From: Acholoe squamosa
Taxonomy: Eukaryota > Annelida > Polychaeta > Phyllodocida > Polynoidae
DNA length: 64,000 nt
Direction: 5' to 3'
Assembly (NCBI GenBank): GCA_949317995.1
Contig: OX439044.1
Span: 25,988,733 to 26,052,732, forward strand
The notes under the pieces were generated by a model, which was given only the letters and a program-made list of their open reading frames with translations, made no database searches and was not told where the DNA came from. How positions within the stretch are numbered: position 1 is the first letter of the stretch; each line of letters begins with the position of its first letter. Both the position numbers and the translations under genes were made by a program. Below, one piece after another: positions 54,599-63,155 of the stretch.

Positions 54599-55228
54599 AT
54601 GGAGTTTCACCTTTCGGACGAGTTGTTATTCAAGGTCAGTGAAAAAATATCTGAAAAAGACTACCCTCGATTAGGAGTTTACTTAGGACTTAGACTAAGT
54701 CTAATGGATTACATGGAAAAAATACCGTCTCTTCGTTCTATGGGGAGAGAAATGCTTATTTCATGGAGTAGAAAGAACGTGCGTTGCAAGTGGATGGTAT
54801 TGAGACATGCATTAAGTGACATAGGTCGTTACGATCTAACTGATTATTGTAGATGGTACATGGGATATTTCAACGTAGTGGACCATTGTGAAATTCCTCC
54901 AGAACAGTGGAAAGTTGATACTTTGTTCGTCAACCTGGCAGACAAGTTTGAAAAGCTTGACTGGAGGAAACTGGGAACTCAACTTGGAATGAGCGACCAC
55001 GAGCTTAACCTGATATCCACCCCTGTTCCAGGGAAAAAAGGAGTCACAAATCCTGTGTTCGAAGTTCTGATGGTTTGGAAATATAGAGAAATATCTCATC
55101 CAAGCTGCCTAATAGCCAGTCTATACAACATGGGACTTTCTGATGTAGCTCTTTACGTGGAAGGTTTGAACAAGGGTTCTACTGGTTTAAAAGAGGACGA
55201 GGTTGCTCCTTTGGTCACTTTGGTCTAA
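54599..55228 (+). CDS. Tandem Death-domain protein (209 aa)
   Basis: The first ATG in frame is 54599 (GCTATGG context); the frame is open slightly upstream only through a TTG. The product is almost wholly two Death-fold domains. Domain 1 is about residues 5-85 and domain 2 about 107-190. Domain 2 shows the classic Death-domain pattern, with DWRKLGTQLGMSDHELNLI (121-139), a VLMVW helix and a final MGLSDVALYVE. Domain 1 has the same pattern with YPRLGVYLGL, MLISWSRKN and LRHALSDIGRYDLTDY. Death domains assemble apoptosis and innate-immune complexes (FADD, MyD88, IRAK). There is no caspase, kinase or TIR domain, so an adaptor or decoy acting on host signalling is likely, by inference. It sits just before the packaging ATPase. 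Alternative: Death-effector-like fold. Confidence 0.75.
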   Translation: MEFHLSDELLFKVSEKISEKDYPRLGVYLGLRLSLMDYMEKIPSLRSMGREMLISWSRKNVRCKWMVLRHALSDIGRYDLTDYCRWYMGYFNVVDHCEIPPEQWKVDTLFVNLADKFEKLDWRKLGTQLGMSDHELNLISTPVPGKKGVTNPVFEVLMVWKYREISHPSCLIASLYNMGLSDVALYVEGLNKGSTGLKEDEVAPLVTLV

Positions 55229-55241
55229 GATATCGTCCAAC

Positions 55242-55932
55242 ATGGATCACAAGGAAAAGGAGATCATTTTTGACCCACGTCTACAAAGCCCCTTCACAAT
55301 GATCATAGCTGGACCTACTTCTTGTGGGAAAAGTCAACTTGTTTTCAAGTTGATTGAAGGTGTAGACGAGCTTGTTACTCCAAAAATACACGACATATAC
55401 TACTGCTACAGTCAATGGCAAGATGGATTCGACGAAATGGTGAAGTTGGGGGTTAAGTTTAACAAAGGTCTTCTTTCAGAAGACTTTTTGTTCGAGGATG
55501 AAAGAGACGTGACTAAACATGGACTGGTCGTAATAGACGATCTTATGGATCCCGAGTACGTTCCCACCATAATGAAACTTTTCACTGTGGGCTCTCACCA
55601 TCGCAGTTTAAGTGTAATTTTTGTTACTCAAAAACTTGTTTTTCAACAATCCTGCCTTCAGAACCTTGAGCTTAAATGCACACTACCTAGTTGTTTTTAA
55701 AAACCCTAGAGACATGAGTCAGATAGGGCACATCAGCAAACAGGCCTTTCCAGGACAGAAATCCTTTTTGACGGAGGTATATAACTCAGAAACCAAAGAG
55801 AAGCATTCATACATCCTATTGGACTTTAAGCAGAGCACACCTAACGAGCTTAGGGTAAGAAACAGCATAACAACTCCTTGGAACACCTTGGTTTTCATTC
55901 CTCGAGCTTCAGCTTCGAAAAGAAAAAGATAG
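55242..55932 (+). pseudogene. FtsK/HerA-type packaging ATPase, split by a frame change
   Basis: ATG at 55242 begins MDHKEKE. Walker A is GPTSCGKSQ (from residue 24) and Walker B VVIDDLMD (about bases 55527-55550). In viruses of this group the enzyme pumps DNA into the capsid. After FVTQK (about 55635) the first frame drifts into unrelated sequence and stops at 55700. The conserved C-terminal half, with the phrase LNAHYLVVFKNPRDMSQIG typical of Polinton ATPases, continues in the +1 frame to 55932. The switch lies at a run of five A residues (about 55630-55634), consistent with a one-base insertion. It may be a true lesion, an assembly error, or less likely programmed frameshifting. Confidence 0.85.
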
Positions 55933-55933
55933 A

Positions 55934-56299
55934 ATGGTGACCAAAAGATCTCCTTCTGGAGGAAAATTTAAAACAATTAGGAAACATTACCACTTGTTGA
56001 AACACATATCCAAGTGTTCCTCGGCAGAGTGTTCCCACATTATCAAAGGTCTCAGCGATGAGGTCATTAGGTTGATGAGTCAAATTTGCGTCAACGTAAT
56101 GAACAAAAACCTGTTGCGTAACGAGTCCGACGCAGTCAAACGTTTATCACCCTACAAGAAAGAACTCAAGTCAGTCACAAGGCACAAGGCTACCGTTAAG
56201 CAGAAGAGGAAAACCTTTGAGCAAAAGGGAGGATTTTTGGGAACCATTTTGGGCCTCGCCTTACCCCTGATAACAGGTCTCATAGGAGCACGTCGATAA
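55934..56299 (+). CDS. Small basic protein with hydrophobic Gly-rich tail (121 aa)
   Basis: Starts one base after the ATPase stop. The N-terminal part is basic and helical (HLLKHISKCSSAECSHIIK). A Lys/Arg-rich linker leads to a hydrophobic tail, FLGTILGLALPLITGLIG, that could insert in membranes. Small proteins with this basic-helix plus GGFLG-type tail recur in Polintons next to the ATPase. A minor virion or membrane-lytic role like that of adenovirus internal proteins is an inference. Confidence 0.65.
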   Translation: MVTKRSPSGGKFKTIRKHYHLLKHISKCSSAECSHIIKGLSDEVIRLMSQICVNVMNKNLLRNESDAVKRLSPYKKELKSVTRHKATVKQKRKTFEQKGGFLGTILGLALPLITGLIGARR

Positions 56300-56306
56300 A
56301 AAAATC

Positions 56307-57263
56307 ATGTCTTATTCAAGGATGGCCCTCGTAAGGGCGGATCTTGTTCCCCGAGAAAAAAAATCTTCTTTTGTTAGTCCTTCCTCTCCTCCCCAGCCTG
56401 GACCTAGTGTTCAAGACCAGTACTACAGCACTCAACTTTTAAGAGAAGGTTTAACTCCTGATTCCAGCCTGGTTCAAGTCCTGAACCACCTTCAGAGTAA
56501 AGCACATGAGGTGCTTAACTCTCCTAACCTCAAACTGAAGGAAAAGTTAAGGCAGTACAATCAACTTATGATAAAGTCGGGAATTTTAACTAAAAAAGCC
56601 AAGGCCTTAGGACAACGTAGGGAAGGTCCCTATTTTGGTCGAGCAGTAGGACAAGGTCCTGCAGGAGCAGCAGCAGCAGCAGCTGGGGGTGTAAACAATT
56701 CTTTAGAAGACACCGACGACGGCGACGATGATGCTGACCACACTTTCACAGAGACTAGAGACGATCCACCACTTCCTGACGATTCAGACGGAGACAGTGT
56801 AGACGAGTTCAAAGGGGAGGAAGGTTTTAAACCTCGTGCAAGAGACAACACAGAGGGTATGGACGCCGACATAAAAGAAAGAATACCTGCAAGTTACAGA
56901 ACGACTGCTAAAAATCTATACAGAGAATTATCTCGTCACGGAAGTCAAATTTTGAATTGGAACAGAGACGGAGAAATATATGTCAACGGGGAACGTGTGC
57001 CTGGAACTGACATAACAGATTTGTTAGCTTTTGCTGCCCGACCAAAGTCTTTGAAAAAGGACCAACCTAAAGGAAGCCAGGTTTTCATGAGAGCAGTTAA
57101 AAGGCTGAACCCCACCTTAAAATTTGTCAAAAACAAGTCGGCTTTTGCAGGGCACAGTCCTTCCTTTGCTGCCAGTCCCTTGAAAAGAGCTTCCCCTATA
57201 AAGAAGAGGAAAGTAAGTCAAAAAGGAACTGGACGTAAGTTTATATGGCGCACAAGGCTTTGA
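56307..57263 (+). CDS. Conserved Polinton protein with ILxWN motif (318 aa)
   Basis: Begins 7 bases after the previous stop and overlaps the integrase start by 19 bases. Regions: a Pro/Ser-rich start, a helical segment (LKLKEKLRQYNQLMIKSGIL), a Gly/Ala run, a very acidic stretch (about residues 135-175), a conserved block with ILNWNRDGEIYVNGERVPG, and a basic tail with PIKKRKV, a possible nuclear signal. The ILxWN...GEI block is familiar from other Polinton-encoded proteins, but its function is not established as far as I know. A virion-associated or assembly role is inferred from its place among structural genes. Confidence 0.65.
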   Translation: MSYSRMALVRADLVPREKKSSFVSPSSPPQPGPSVQDQYYSTQLLREGLTPDSSLVQVLNHLQSKAHEVLNSPNLKLKEKLRQYNQLMIKSGILTKKAKALGQRREGPYFGRAVGQGPAGAAAAAAGGVNNSLEDTDDGDDDADHTFTETRDDPPLPDDSDGDSVDEFKGEEGFKPRARDNTEGMDADIKERIPASYRTTAKNLYRELSRHGSQILNWNRDGEIYVNGERVPGTDITDLLAFAARPKSLKKDQPKGSQVFMRAVKRLNPTLKFVKNKSAFAGHSPSFAASPLKRASPIKKRKVSQKGTGRKFIWRTRL

Positions 57264-58324
57264 AAAAAGATGTGCTCAGGTTTTACACAGATCCTAAACA
57301 ACCTGGAAGTTTCACCAGCGTTTCTAAACTTCAACGTCATCACTTCAAGAAAACAAAGAAAAAAAACATAGAACAAGCTTTGGAAGATGTAGACGCTTAC
57401 ACCAGACACAAACCTTACAAGAGAAGATTTCCAAGAAGAAAAACACAAACATGGGGCATAGACAAACAGTGGCAACTTGACCTCATAGACATGCGAGAAT
57501 TTTCAAAGGAAAACAAAGGATACCAGTACATTCTAGCGGGAATAGATGTTTTTTCAAGGTATGGTTTTGGACAACCTGTGAAAAGTAAGAGAGCTGATGA
57601 CGTGACAGAGGCTTTCAAAAAAATGAGCAAAGAAAGAAAACCTCAACAAATTCAAACTGACAAGGGCAAAGAGTTTGTCAACAAAATTTTCAAAAAACAC
57701 TGTGAAGATCAAAAAATCAATTTTTTCACAGGAGAGAACGACGACGTGAAGTGTGCCTTAGCCGAAAGGTTCAACTCTACCTTACAAGGAAAAATGTGGA
57801 GATGTTTTTCTCATTTCAATAACTACAAATGGGTTGACTTGCTGCCCGACTTGGTTAAGTCCTACAATTTGACTTACCACAAAGCCTTAGGAGCTGCCCC
57901 TTCAGACATAAATAAAGACAACTCTGAAGTCTTGTTCTACAGGTTGTACGATCAACCTCAAAAGAAAAAAGTTCCTGTTCTTCAGTTGAAGAGAAAAAAT
58001 CAAGTGCGAATGTTGAAAACAAAGAAAACATTTAACAGAGGGTACGAACCTAACTGGACTGAGGAAATATACACAGTCGACAACATTTCTCCCAAAGGGT
58101 ACCACCTGAAAGATCTCCTTGGAGAAGAGATAAAAGGAAGCTTCTACGAACCTGAGGTCCAGAAGGTGCAAGTCCGTCACGGAAGACGCTACAACATAGA
58201 AAAAATAGTAAAATACAGAGGAAAAGGCAAGAAAAGAGAAGCCTTGATCAAGTGGAAGGGTTATGGAGACAAGTTTAACTCTTGGGAACCTGTCAAAAAC
58301 ATAAACAAATGGCGTTTACCTTAA
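57245..58324 (+). CDS. int: Retroviral-type integrase with C-terminal chromodomain (359 aa)
   Basis: Inserts the linear element and makes the 6-bp duplication seen here. Catalytic core: D79 in WQLDLIDM, D139 in QTDKGKEF and E174 in ALAERFNSTLQGK, giving the D,D(34)E spacing of this superfamily. The last 45 residues (about 315-359) form a chromodomain: YNIEKIVKYRGKGKKREALI, then KWKGY...FNSWEP. Such domains in other elements steer integration to modified chromatin. ATG at 57245 lies inside the end of the previous gene; the 3' end overlaps the penton ATG by 16 bases. The frame is intact. It is clearly different from the Ty3/Gypsy integrase at the start of the window. Confidence 0.95.
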   Translation: MAHKALKKDVLRFYTDPKQPGSFTSVSKLQRHHFKKTKKKNIEQALEDVDAYTRHKPYKRRFPRRKTQTWGIDKQWQLDLIDMREFSKENKGYQYILAGIDVFSRYGFGQPVKSKRADDVTEAFKKMSKERKPQQIQTDKGKEFVNKIFKKHCEDQKINFFTGENDDVKCALAERFNSTLQGKMWRCFSHFNNYKWVDLLPDLVKSYNLTYHKALGAAPSDINKDNSEVLFYRLYDQPQKKKVPVLQLKRKNQVRMLKTKKTFNRGYEPNWTEEIYTVDNISPKGYHLKDLLGEEIKGSFYEPEVQKVQVRHGRRYNIEKIVKYRGKGKKREALIKWKGYGDKFNSWEPVKNINKWRLP

Positions 58325-59646
58325 CTTTACCTAGTAACTCATCTATGAACGTTTTTCCTGACAACACTTTAACTAGTTACAATACAATTTTGGCAGAATA
58401 CATTAACTCTCCTACTCAGTTAGAGTGTGCTCTTCAAGAAATAACCTGTCCTACCACGTGGTACAACGTCAAAGAAGAACCCATCCTCTTGGTACAGGGA
58501 GAAAACGACCTGACAAACAACCTCCGCTCTGTAGTAGCTTTATTGAACAAACGCAGAAGAGAATTTTTTCCTCTGGAAAAACCAGGAGCCCATAGTGTCT
58601 TCAGTAGAGCTTCAAGCTCTACATCAAATTTATCAGCCCAATCTGCTTTGAAGAGAGGAGTAAAAATAACAAAAAACCTACGTCATGTCAACCCTGTGGG
58701 ATCGACTGAAACCATTCCTCCTGCTGGTCCTGCAAGTGAAAGTCCACCAACTCCTGCTGCTGCGACTGAGACGCCATCTGGAGGATTCACTTCTAACCAA
58801 CCCACGCCAGAGAAGGAGGAAAAGGAAGAGGAGGAGGCTGAGGGGGAGCGTGACACGGCAGGCAGAGAGAAAAGGGAAATATCGTCGGCTGTGGCTGAAG
58901 TGATGTCTATGGATGACAGGGAAAAAAGGTCTCTTTCTTTTTTTGAAGAAAAGGCCGTCTTCACAGACTCTGCTAATGTTTCTCCGCTCTCTCCCAGTCA
59001 GTTACAGGCTGTGAAAATATGTACACGCTTCAAGGAAATTAGCAGATACCTGTCTAAGTATTACTTCAAGGAAGGTAGTATCTACAATATGTTTGCCTTA
59101 GAAGGTGTGAACCTGGAAAGCAACTCAGAGTTGATAGGATACTTGAACAGGACCATAAATAAACTACAGAGCATGTTGGTGAGAAAACTAAGAAACTACA
59201 GGAAAAACAACAAAGCCACCGTGTTTCACTACAACAAATACACAATGAAAAGTGTAGTTTCCTTGCCTCCTGGTGTGGTCATGCAACTCCCAGAAAACTT
59301 AGGGAAACAATTAGGTTTTGACGGAAGTGTTTTCCTAAGTGGAAAGACACAAAGCCCCTACGTGGTAGACCTTCAGTTCAAAAGTCGATGTGCTTTCGTG
59401 TACTCTGACATAGTCAAGCACAGTCTTGTGGGTGATTCTAAAGCACCCCTTCTGAGGCAAATCAACATAAATCGCTACAACGGTGACATGCAGACCATAA
59501 GTTTCCAGAACTTGATATATCTGCCAGTCACTAAAACCACCTTCAGACAGATAGGGATATACTTAAGAGACAAGACTGGGGAACCTATACCATTTGAAAG
59601 CGGATCAGTGTCGGTGGTACTTGCCTTCAGACCTCTTCAAGGATAG
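58309..59646 (+). CDS. Penton-like minor capsid protein (445 aa)
   Basis: The real ATG is 58309 (MAFTLTLPSNSSMNVFPDNT). An upstream TTG at 58282 keeps the frame open but lies within the integrase gene. The N-terminal pattern LPSNSSMNVFPDNTLTSY, then ECALQEI and TWYNV, is typical of the Polinton minor capsid protein. The C-terminal strand-rich part (HSLVGDSKAPLLRQININRY, FRQIGIYLRDKTGEPIPFE, VVLAFRP) fits the same family. A charged, low-complexity insert (about residues 120-215, with a KEEKEEEEAEGE-type run) separates them. It probably forms the five-fold vertices of an icosahedral shell. Fold assignment to a single jelly roll is from family knowledge, not proved here. Confidence 0.75.
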   Translation: MAFTLTLPSNSSMNVFPDNTLTSYNTILAEYINSPTQLECALQEITCPTTWYNVKEEPILLVQGENDLTNNLRSVVALLNKRRREFFPLEKPGAHSVFSRASSSTSNLSAQSALKRGVKITKNLRHVNPVGSTETIPPAGPASESPPTPAAATETPSGGFTSNQPTPEKEEKEEEEAEGERDTAGREKREISSAVAEVMSMDDREKRSLSFFEEKAVFTDSANVSPLSPSQLQAVKICTRFKEISRYLSKYYFKEGSIYNMFALEGVNLESNSELIGYLNRTINKLQSMLVRKLRNYRKNNKATVFHYNKYTMKSVVSLPPGVVMQLPENLGKQLGFDGSVFLSGKTQSPYVVDLQFKSRCAFVYSDIVKHSLVGDSKAPLLRQININRYNGDMQTISFQNLIYLPVTKTTFRQIGIYLRDKTGEPIPFESGSVSVVLAFRPLQG

Positions 59647-59658
59647 GAGTATATTACC

Positions 59659-60129
59659 ATGCTTCACTACTATGGAACACCTCCATACCTGGCCCCTAGG
59701 GGTCAGTACGCTGAATACTACAGAAAATCACAGTTTGGGAACGGTGCTTTACCAGCGTACGGTGGCAGGGGCAGACAAAGAGGGCACGGACTTGGTTCGT
59801 TAATAGGTGGTTTACTGAGAGGAGCTGTTCCCCTCTTAAGTAAAATAGGACGCTCGGCTGCCAAATCTGCAGGCAAAGCCTTGCTTACTACAGGAGCTGG
59901 AGTCTTGTCCGACGTGGTAACAGGAAAAAACTTCAAGAAAAGTGTAGTTAGGAGAAGTAAAGCTACAGGGAAGAACTTACTCAAAAGGGCTGCTTCTTCT
60001 GCTCAAGGATACATAAAAGGTACATCTGAACCTCCTCCAGTCAAACGACGAGCAACCGGCAAGCGCGGAGGACGTAAGGGGCAACGCGGCAGAGGCAGAG
60101 GACAAGCTAGAGGAAGGACCTTGTTCTAG
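59659..60129 (+). CDS. Basic pX/pVI-like core protein (156 aa)
   Basis: Lies between penton-like and hexon-like genes, 12 bases after the former and 2 bases before the latter. Very rich in Gly, Arg and Lys. A GLGSLIGGLLRGAVPLLSKI helix and GVLSDVVTGKNFKKS segment resemble the adenovirus pX/pVI-like proteins encoded by Polintons. The tail is Arg/Gly-rich (GKRGGRKGQRGRGRGQARGR). DNA condensation within the capsid and a possible protease substrate role are inferred. Confidence 0.7.
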   Translation: MLHYYGTPPYLAPRGQYAEYYRKSQFGNGALPAYGGRGRQRGHGLGSLIGGLLRGAVPLLSKIGRSAAKSAGKALLTTGAGVLSDVVTGKNFKKSVVRRSKATGKNLLKRAASSAQGYIKGTSEPPPVKRRATGKRGGRKGQRGRGRGQARGRTLF

Positions 60130-60131
60130 TC

Positions 60132-61448
60132 ATGAGTCTCCTTCATCCCAAGGGTCAGGTATGTGCAGTAGGTGAACTAGACCTACACGCCTTGCCTGTC
60201 ACTCAAAAGGACATATTAAAATGTCAAAAAATAACCAAAACTACCAACAATGCCCTGACTCCACACACTGAATCATTTGACTTCACCTTCGAACCAAGCA
60301 ACCTGTACACAGACCTCTCAGAAACTGAGCTGTACATGGAACTGGAAGCCGTGGCGGCAGACGGAACAACTCACCTTGCCGTAGGCATAGAAGCTGCTCC
60401 AGTCAACAACTTGGCACATGCTCTCTTTGCTTCCTGCCAGTTGCTGATAAATGGGGAGAAAGTCACCGGCAACAATGAAGACTATGGTCTCAAGGCCTAC
60501 ATTTTGGACACAATTTGTTGCAACAAAGAAGACAAAGAGACTCGGTTGAAAGGGTGTCAAAAGTACATGAAAGACACCTGTGGTCACATGGAAGCCAGAG
60601 CGGTCGAAAATGCTGGATGGACGGCACGGAGAGCAGAGTTCAGTGCCCGCAACAAGCATGCCTTAGTAATGAAGCCGCACCTGGATTTAATTAAACAGTG
60701 CAAGGTGCTGCCTCCGAACTGTGAAATCAAGTTCATATTCGAAAAAAATCAGCCCAATTACTACATGATGCAAGCAGCCGATCAAAACTACTGGGTCAAA
60801 ATCACCAAAGCTGAAATGACACTTCTCCAAAAATGTGTCGACGACGAGGTGGTGAAAACTCACGTCAGCAGTGTCAGGAATCCACATTGGGGCCCTTTCA
60901 ACTATCACATAGCCAGGTGTAAAGTAACTAAACACACTTTGGACGGCGGCTCACAAGACTACAGTTGGACTCAACCTGACACTACTCAGATCCCCACCAG
61001 GATAGTCTTGTGTATGATAAAGGAAACAGCAGCTGCTGGGACTAAGACAGAAAATCCTTTCAACTGCAGGCATTTCAACGTGAAGGAAATATGTGTGAGA
61101 TATGACGATCAAAAGTTTGAGTTGAAGACCGACTTCGAAACAGGCAACTGCATCAGAGCCTACAGTCAAATGTTCATAGACAGTGGGCTGTCGGCTTTGG
61201 GGCAAGACTGTGGCATAACTTTGGAAGATTTCAAAGATGGATATTCCTTCTTTGTTTTCGACCTCACCCCAGACAGAGCACCTGAAGACAGTCGTATAAA
61301 TCTCATCAAGCAAGGAAAGCTGGGCATTTCCCTTAGGTTTGCCGCCCCGACTACTCACGCCATATCTGCCGTCTTGTGTTCCTTCTACGACAACAACATC
61401 CAACTAACGGCTGACTGTCTTCCTGTCACAGACTACCACATGAACTGA
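60132..61448 (+). CDS. mcp: Hexon-like major capsid protein, double jelly roll (438 aa)
   Basis: Starts 2 bases after the core-protein stop with MSLLHPKGQVCAVGELDLHA. The conserved opening (ELDLHALPVTQKDI), the strand LSETELYMELEAVA, the block LFASCQLLINGEKVTGNNEDYGLKAYI, and the end DCLPVTDYHMN match the Polinton major capsid family found in many animal genomes. It forms the trimeric capsomers of a virus-like shell. Length is normal and the frame intact, which suggests recent activity or selection. Confidence 0.92.
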   Translation: MSLLHPKGQVCAVGELDLHALPVTQKDILKCQKITKTTNNALTPHTESFDFTFEPSNLYTDLSETELYMELEAVAADGTTHLAVGIEAAPVNNLAHALFASCQLLINGEKVTGNNEDYGLKAYILDTICCNKEDKETRLKGCQKYMKDTCGHMEARAVENAGWTARRAEFSARNKHALVMKPHLDLIKQCKVLPPNCEIKFIFEKNQPNYYMMQAADQNYWVKITKAEMTLLQKCVDDEVVKTHVSSVRNPHWGPFNYHIARCKVTKHTLDGGSQDYSWTQPDTTQIPTRIVLCMIKETAAAGTKTENPFNCRHFNVKEICVRYDDQKFELKTDFETGNCIRAYSQMFIDSGLSALGQDCGITLEDFKDGYSFFVFDLTPDRAPEDSRINLIKQGKLGISLRFAAPTTHAISAVLCSFYDNNIQLTADCLPVTDYHMN

Positions 61449-61455
61449 GAAAAAA

Positions 61456-61920
61456 ATGAGAACTTCAGACATAACAGGTGCACTGGGAAACCATCCACAC
61501 ACAAGGCGGTTCTACCTGGGAACTTTTGCCAGTAATCAATGTCCTAAAAAACCAATTCCCTCTACATGTTTCGTCAGTAACACAGATCCAAGCTCTAAAC
61601 CTGGTCAGCACTGGGTGGCATTTTACGTTTCTCATAACGGGAATGTATTCTACTTTGATCCCTATGGCTTACCTCCGTTTACTATATATCACCAGAGGTT
61701 CATGCAAAAGTCGTCAGATGGTCACGGGTCGTTCAGCAGAAAACAAGTGCAAAACTTTTACGCTAAAACGTGTGGAGCCCACTGCATTAACTTCCTCATA
61801 GAAACATGTCGGACCAAGGATCCACACCACACTGTGAAAAGGTTTTCTCAGGTCCCCTTCAACTTAATGGACAAAATAGTCAGGCCCTTCCTGAGAAAAA
61901 GAGAGAAGAAGAGGCAATGA
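61456..61920 (+). CDS. pro: Adenain-like cysteine protease (154 aa)
   Basis: Matures capsid proteins. The adenain triad is visible: H52 in PGQHWVAFYV, D68 in FYFDPYG and C106 in KTCGAHCINFL, with Q97 or Q99 placed for the oxyanion hole. Length fits the family. Begins 7 bases after the capsid stop; its stop overlaps the next ATG in an ATGA. Frame intact. Confidence 0.93.
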   Translation: MRTSDITGALGNHPHTRRFYLGTFASNQCPKKPIPSTCFVSNTDPSSKPGQHWVAFYVSHNGNVFYFDPYGLPPFTIYHQRFMQKSSDGHGSFSRKQVQNFYAKTCGAHCINFLIETCRTKDPHHTVKRFSQVPFNLMDKIVRPFLRKREKKRQ

Positions 61921-62231
61921 ATTTCGAGATGAGTCCAGAAGAAGTAGCAGTCAAAGCAGACGTGAGCAATCTTTTGGTGAAAGGAAAAGTTAAACGTGAA
62001 CTGGACGTGATAGACGGGCTTCAGAGCACGGCGGAAGTAATAGACAAGATTCTCATCATCATGGCCGAGTTAATGGACAAAGTGGTAGCCCTGGAGGAGA
62101 ACGACATAGGAAGAAAGGCCTTGAAGGATTTAATGGAGAGAATGCGGGCCTTAGAGGACCGTAGTCAAAGTCCTACTCCAGCCAAGACCGGGTGCAGTTG
62201 GTACTGCAACAAGAATTCATTTTCCATATAA
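61917..62231 (+). CDS. Small coiled-coil protein, last right-arm gene (104 aa)
   Basis: ATG at 61917 overlaps the protease stop (ATGA), the most economical start. The frame is also open further upstream inside the protease gene. The product is helical and acidic with heptad-like Leu/Ile/Val (VIDKILIIMAELMDKVVALE), followed by a Cys-containing tail (GCSWYCNKNSF). No family recognised. AATAAA lies 78 bases after the stop. Confidence 0.55.
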   Translation: MNFEMSPEEVAVKADVSNLLVKGKVKRELDVIDGLQSTAEVIDKILIIMAELMDKVVALEENDIGRKALKDLMERMRALEDRSQSPTPAKTGCSWYCNKNSFSI

Positions 62232-62308
62232 TATCCATGTACTCTGCTTGCAAAGCATATCTGATAATAATGATTCATACCTAGCATGTACTCTGATAGG
62301 AAGAAAAA

Positions 62309-62314
62309 AATAAA
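62309..62314 (+). terminator. Poly(A) signal for the rightward genes
   Basis: AATAAA within an A-rich stretch shortly after the last rightward ORF and just before the right TIR region. Confidence 0.55.
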
Positions 62315-62450
62315 AAGATTGAATTAAAAAAAACCGAGTTGTGTCTTTGTTGCATTTAATCTCATATCAAAATAGTGAGTCAGAAGTATTGCGTAAATTC
62401 ATAGGAACATTGCACCAGAAAATGAGTCATGGTTATTGTGTAATTTGTTT

Positions 62451-62767
62451 CAAGGATTGCACAATACACCCTCATACGTAGGTCATACGTTTTTGCAAGT
62501 AGGTTAGTAGGTCACTTCCGGTTTGTAAGTAGGTCAGCTCTAGGTATTGCACAATTCTTTTAATTTATGCAACTAGGTCAGGTCACTAGGTCAAATGGAA
62601 TCCAGCTCTCTGATTGGTCGAAAAAACTAGGTCATGACCTTATGACGTCACTTCCTGTCAAATCCAGCCCTCTGATTGGCTGAAACTAGGTCACTTCCGG
62701 TCTACCAGTAGGTCATGACCTAGTTAGTAGCTAATCCATTGCGCTCAGTTTGCATGTATATACTACT
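62451..62767. repeat. Polinton right TIR (core 317 bp)
   Basis: Inverted copy of 44348-44664 ending GCATGTATATACTACT. Several differences from the left copy are CpG-to-TpG or CpA changes. Related sequence extends inward to about 62376. Confidence 0.95.
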
Positions 62768-62773
62768 CTTAGG
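62768..62773. repeat. Target-site duplication, right copy (CTTAGG)
   Basis: Perfect match to 44342-44347. Confidence 0.95.
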
Positions 62774-63155
62774 GCAAACCCATTATCCAGCAGGGCATGA
62801 AGAAACTGAGTTCCATTCTTCATGGCCGCATTCTCTACTGTGACGTTATCAAAATAGTTAAACCCATTACCAATATGTTATTTTTGAGGGGGCTTTAACC
62901 AAGATATAATACATGAAATAAATACCTAGATCCATTTAAATTGCTTCAGACTAAATATTTCTTCACTCGATATAGACCAGCTTGTGAAGAAGACCGAGTT
63001 TGGAACAATTCTTGTGAACCTCTTGTCTATGTCCCCATGGATCCCATTCCCCATATGTACACAAGCTCGATAACTCCAGGCGTTGATTTCTGCACTTGTT
63101 CTGTACACATTTAACATATCGGGACCCTGTGACAATGGAGGCCATGCCTCTGAAA
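62774..63155. other. Non-coding right flank
   Basis: No gene recognised; ORFs on the minus strand lack domains. Confidence 0.5.

Larger units (their letters stand above)
44348..62767. mobile_element. Polinton/Maverick (adintovirus-like) element, 18,420 bp
   Basis: Both ends carry the same inverted repeat starting AGTAGTATATACATGCAAAC, with the 5'-AG start usual for Polintons. A perfect 6-bp target duplication CTTAGG flanks the element (44342-44347 and 62768-62773). Inside are the hallmark genes: protein-primed family B polymerase, retroviral-type integrase, FtsK/HerA-type packaging ATPase, adenain-like protease, hexon-like major capsid and penton-like protein. Left-arm genes read leftward and right-arm genes rightward from a divergent region at about 52.3-52.6 kb. 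The layout is that of an integrated virus-like element of the MELD/adintovirus type. It looks recent: intact duplication, near-identical TIRs, and a single clear ORF break (ATPase). Confidence 0.96.

Noticed and set aside
61806-61916. Longer version of the last right-arm ORF starting inside the protease gene
   Set aside because: The first 37 residues overlap the protease in another frame; the ATGA start at 61917 is more economical.
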